DNA from: Anaerolineae bacterium | Lineage (GTDB): Bacteria > Chloroflexota > Anaerolineae > Aggregatilineales > Phototrophicaceae | DNA: 24,184 bases | Reading direction: 5' to 3' | Assembly (NCBI GenBank): GCA_028284565.1 | Contig: JANQRM010000185.1 | Span: forward strand, 1 to 24,184 | Shown here: positions 22,492 through 24,184 of the stretch, piece by piece | Numbering within the stretch: position 1 is the first letter of the stretch | Layout of the letters: each line of letters starts with the position of its first letter | Position numbers and translations under genes: made by a program | Notes under the pieces: model-generated | The model's database searches: none | Seen by the model: the letters and a program-made list of their open reading frames with translations, nothing else | Told to the model about the DNA's origin: nothing

Positions 22492-24184
22492 CTATTGTAT
22501 ATTGGGTTGTGGGTCGGGTGTGACCTCGCCGGATAACGCTCTATCCGGTTCGTCCGGCTTCTTCTTTCGCCCACTCTGTTGTTCCCGTTTCCGTCCTGAG
22601 GCGGGCCACAAGCCTTCTGGTCGTGCCAACATCATGATGACGAGCAATGCCCCATAGAGTAGCCAACGAAAATCGGAAAACTCACGCAGAACTTCCGGCA
22701 AGCCAATTAGCACAATCGCACCAACGACCACCCCCGGAATACTGCCCATCCCGCCAACGATAATCAGACTGAGAACGTTAATCGACACCAGCACCTCGAA
22801 GCTGTTGGGAAAAATCGTCCCTAATTTCGCGGCGAAAATTGCACCCGACACGCCACCTGCCGCGGCACTAATTGTAAAGGCGAGCATCTTGGCTTTGATG
22901 GTATCAATCCCCATCGCGGAAGCGGCATCTTCGTCTTCCCGAATCGCCATCCATTGCCGACCCGTCCGCGAATTGTCGAGGCGGATGGAAATGAAAATCA
23001 TCACGACAATCGCTATCAAGAAAATGTAATAGACTTGTTCCGGGTCTTTGAATTCGATATTGAGGTTCAAGAAGTCAATTGTGATAGAGGGATTGGGTAT
23101 GAATAATACCCCCTGTGCGCCACCGATGATGGGACGCAAGAAGTCAGATTCTGCCAATCGCCCGATAATCTCCCCGAAGCCCAATGTCGCAATCGCCAGA
23201 TAATCCCCCCGCATTCGTAGCACAGGCAAAGCAAGGATAAAACCAGTGAACATCGCCACGAGAATACTGACCGGAATCACCAACCAGAAATTGAAGAAAC
23301 CAATCCCCGCTTGTTGCTCGATGCCCAAGTTCCCCGTCGAAGTCAGCACGCCCATGATATAAGCACCTACTGCGAAGTTGGTCACATAGCCCAAGTCCAG
23401 CAAGCCAGCTAATCCCACGGCGATATTCAAGCCCAAGCCCATCAATACAAAACGTCCAATTTCATTGAAGACTTGACTAAAGAACGAACCGACAATCCAT
23501 GGCAAAATCAGCAAGATGATGCCAAAAATTGTCCATCCTGTCCCGCGTGTTGCCCGTTTCGTCATATCGCTCTGGTTGTTGTAGCCATCACGAATACGTC
23601 CACCAAAGAGTGACCAGAAGGCAGCAGTCCCCGTAGAGAAGAGAAAGATTCCCAACGCCGCTTCGGGCAAGAGAGTCCGCCGACGGAAGAACTGGTCAAT
23701 CAGGTCTCGGCTGAAGTTCTCTTGCAGAATCAACGACACTTGCTCACTCATCATGCCAATAGACACCGTAACAATCGCGCCAGTCAGCAATGCTCGACGG
23801 ATATGATAAGGAACATACAAGAAGACTGCACCAACCGCCCCCGCAATCACAAAACTCAAAAAGAGTGTTGGCATGCCCTCCCCAACCGTTTCAGCTTCAA
23901 AGCTCAAGAAATCAATTAAATCACGGCTGACATTGACAAACACATTTCGCAAGTCAAGGGGGTCCGCTATCAGGGCTAAGATCACAACCGGAATGCTGGC
24001 GATTAAGCCCATGGCTGCGCCATCAACAATTTTTTGTGCTGGATTACGGTCATCTTGTTTGTGTGCCAGATAGTAACCCCCAAACAGTACCGGAACGAAG
24101 AGCAATACTTGTCCCAGTGTCAGGGTATTGCGAATGACATCGCGTTCATGGAAGGCTTCCAACATGCCAACCGACCCGACATAG
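22492..24184 (-). CDS. livM: Branched-chain amino acid ABC permease LivM, N-terminus cut by window edge
   Basis: At least 557 aa from the first ATG seen (24165), but the frame is open through the right edge (YVGSVG precedes it), so the true start probably lies outside. The last 350 residues are a normal LivM permease: GLGLNIAVGLAGLLDLGYVTNF, LPVLRMRGDYLAIATLGFGE, RQWMAIREDEDAASAMGID (coupling helix), FTISAAAGGVSGAIFAAKLG and SLIIVGGMGSIPGVVVGA. About 205 residues in front of it are extra, with about five hydrophobic helices and a repeated SRDLID motif. The C-terminus is charged (GRKREQQSGRKKKPDEPDR). LivH and the binding protein are presumably just upstream, outside the window. Confidence 0.9.
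   Translation of the reverse strand, partial: YVGSVGMLEAFHERDVIRNTLTLGQVLLFVPVLFGGYYLAHKQDDRNPAQKIVDGAAMGLIASIPVVILALIADPLDLRNVFVNVSRDLIDFLSFEAETVGEGMPTLFLSFVIAGAVGAVFLYVPYHIRRALLTGAIVTVSIGMMSEQVSLILQENFSRDLIDQFFRRRTLLPEAALGIFLFSTGTAAFWSLFGGRIRDGYNNQSDMTKRATRGTGWTIFGIILLILPWIVGSFFSQVFNEIGRFVLMGLGLNIAVGLAGLLDLGYVTNFAVGAYIMGVLTSTGNLGIEQQAGIGFFNFWLVIPVSILVAMFTGFILALPVLRMRGDYLAIATLGFGEIIGRLAESDFLRPIIGGAQGVLFIPNPSITIDFLNLNIEFKDPEQVYYIFLIAIVVMIFISIRLDNSRTGRQWMAIREDEDAASAMGIDTIKAKMLAFTISAAAGGVSGAIFAAKLGTIFPNSFEVLVSINVLSLIIVGGMGSIPGVVVGAIVLIGLPEVLREFSDFRWLLYGALLVIMMLARPEGLWPASGRKREQQSGRKKKPDEPDRALSGEVTPDPQPNIQ

Overview
The window reads as a chromosomal segment of a moderate-GC bacterium, most likely a member of the Chloroflexota (Anaerolineae-like). 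This is inferred from the style of the exported SH3-type and PPC-type proteins, the short STAS-like proteins, a degenerate MglA/Ras-like GTPase and a LivM permease with a long membrane extension. No rRNA or other marker is present, so the placement is tentative. No tRNA, rRNA, CRISPR array, insertion sequence or phage gene was seen.

Layout. 1-804 (-): exported SH3-domain protein, cut by the left edge. 889-2199 (+): FAD-dependent oxidoreductase. 2196-2354 (-): 52-codon remnant of an alpha/beta-hydrolase. 2437-4007 (-): tRNA-dihydrouridine synthase and a GTPase-like protein without a usable P-loop, two bases apart. 4008-4529: long non-coding stretch with an inverted repeat. 4530-6300: two STAS-like proteins flanking an exported PPC-like protein, with two hairpin terminators. 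6434-11741 (+): a likely drug or xenobiotic-response block made of an L-2-amino-thiazoline-4-carboxylate hydrolase-like protein behind a 28-bp palindrome, then two tandem promoters, four 15-bp repeats, a MarR regulator and a heterodimeric ABC exporter, closed by a strong terminator. 11805-13006 (+): VOC protein and an SDR. 13311-14921 (+): ATP-type PEP carboxykinase. 14997-17233 (-): SDR, metallo-beta-lactamase-fold hydrolase and gluconokinase, probably a sugar-acid operon. 17290-18000 (-): AT-rich gene for a two-helix membrane protein with a cytosolic domain, possibly acquired. 18201-19613 (-): divergent glutamine synthetase with its own terminator. 19851-20852 (-): ornithine cyclodeaminase/mu-crystallin family enzyme. 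20941-24184 (-): livM-livG-livF branched-chain amino acid ABC transporter, with livM running off the right edge.

How it fits together. The right third is centred on nitrogen and amino acids: uptake (Liv), an amino-acid-type dehydrogenase/cyclodeaminase and ammonium assimilation. The centre couples gluconeogenesis (PckA) to a sugar-acid branch (GntK, SDR). The left-centre block is a self-contained MarR-controlled export module. The most unusual items are the two operator architectures around that module, the pseudo-GTPase coupled to dus, the duplicated N-terminal extension of LivM, the paired intergenic hairpins at 14946 and 20882, and the AT-rich two-helix membrane protein.
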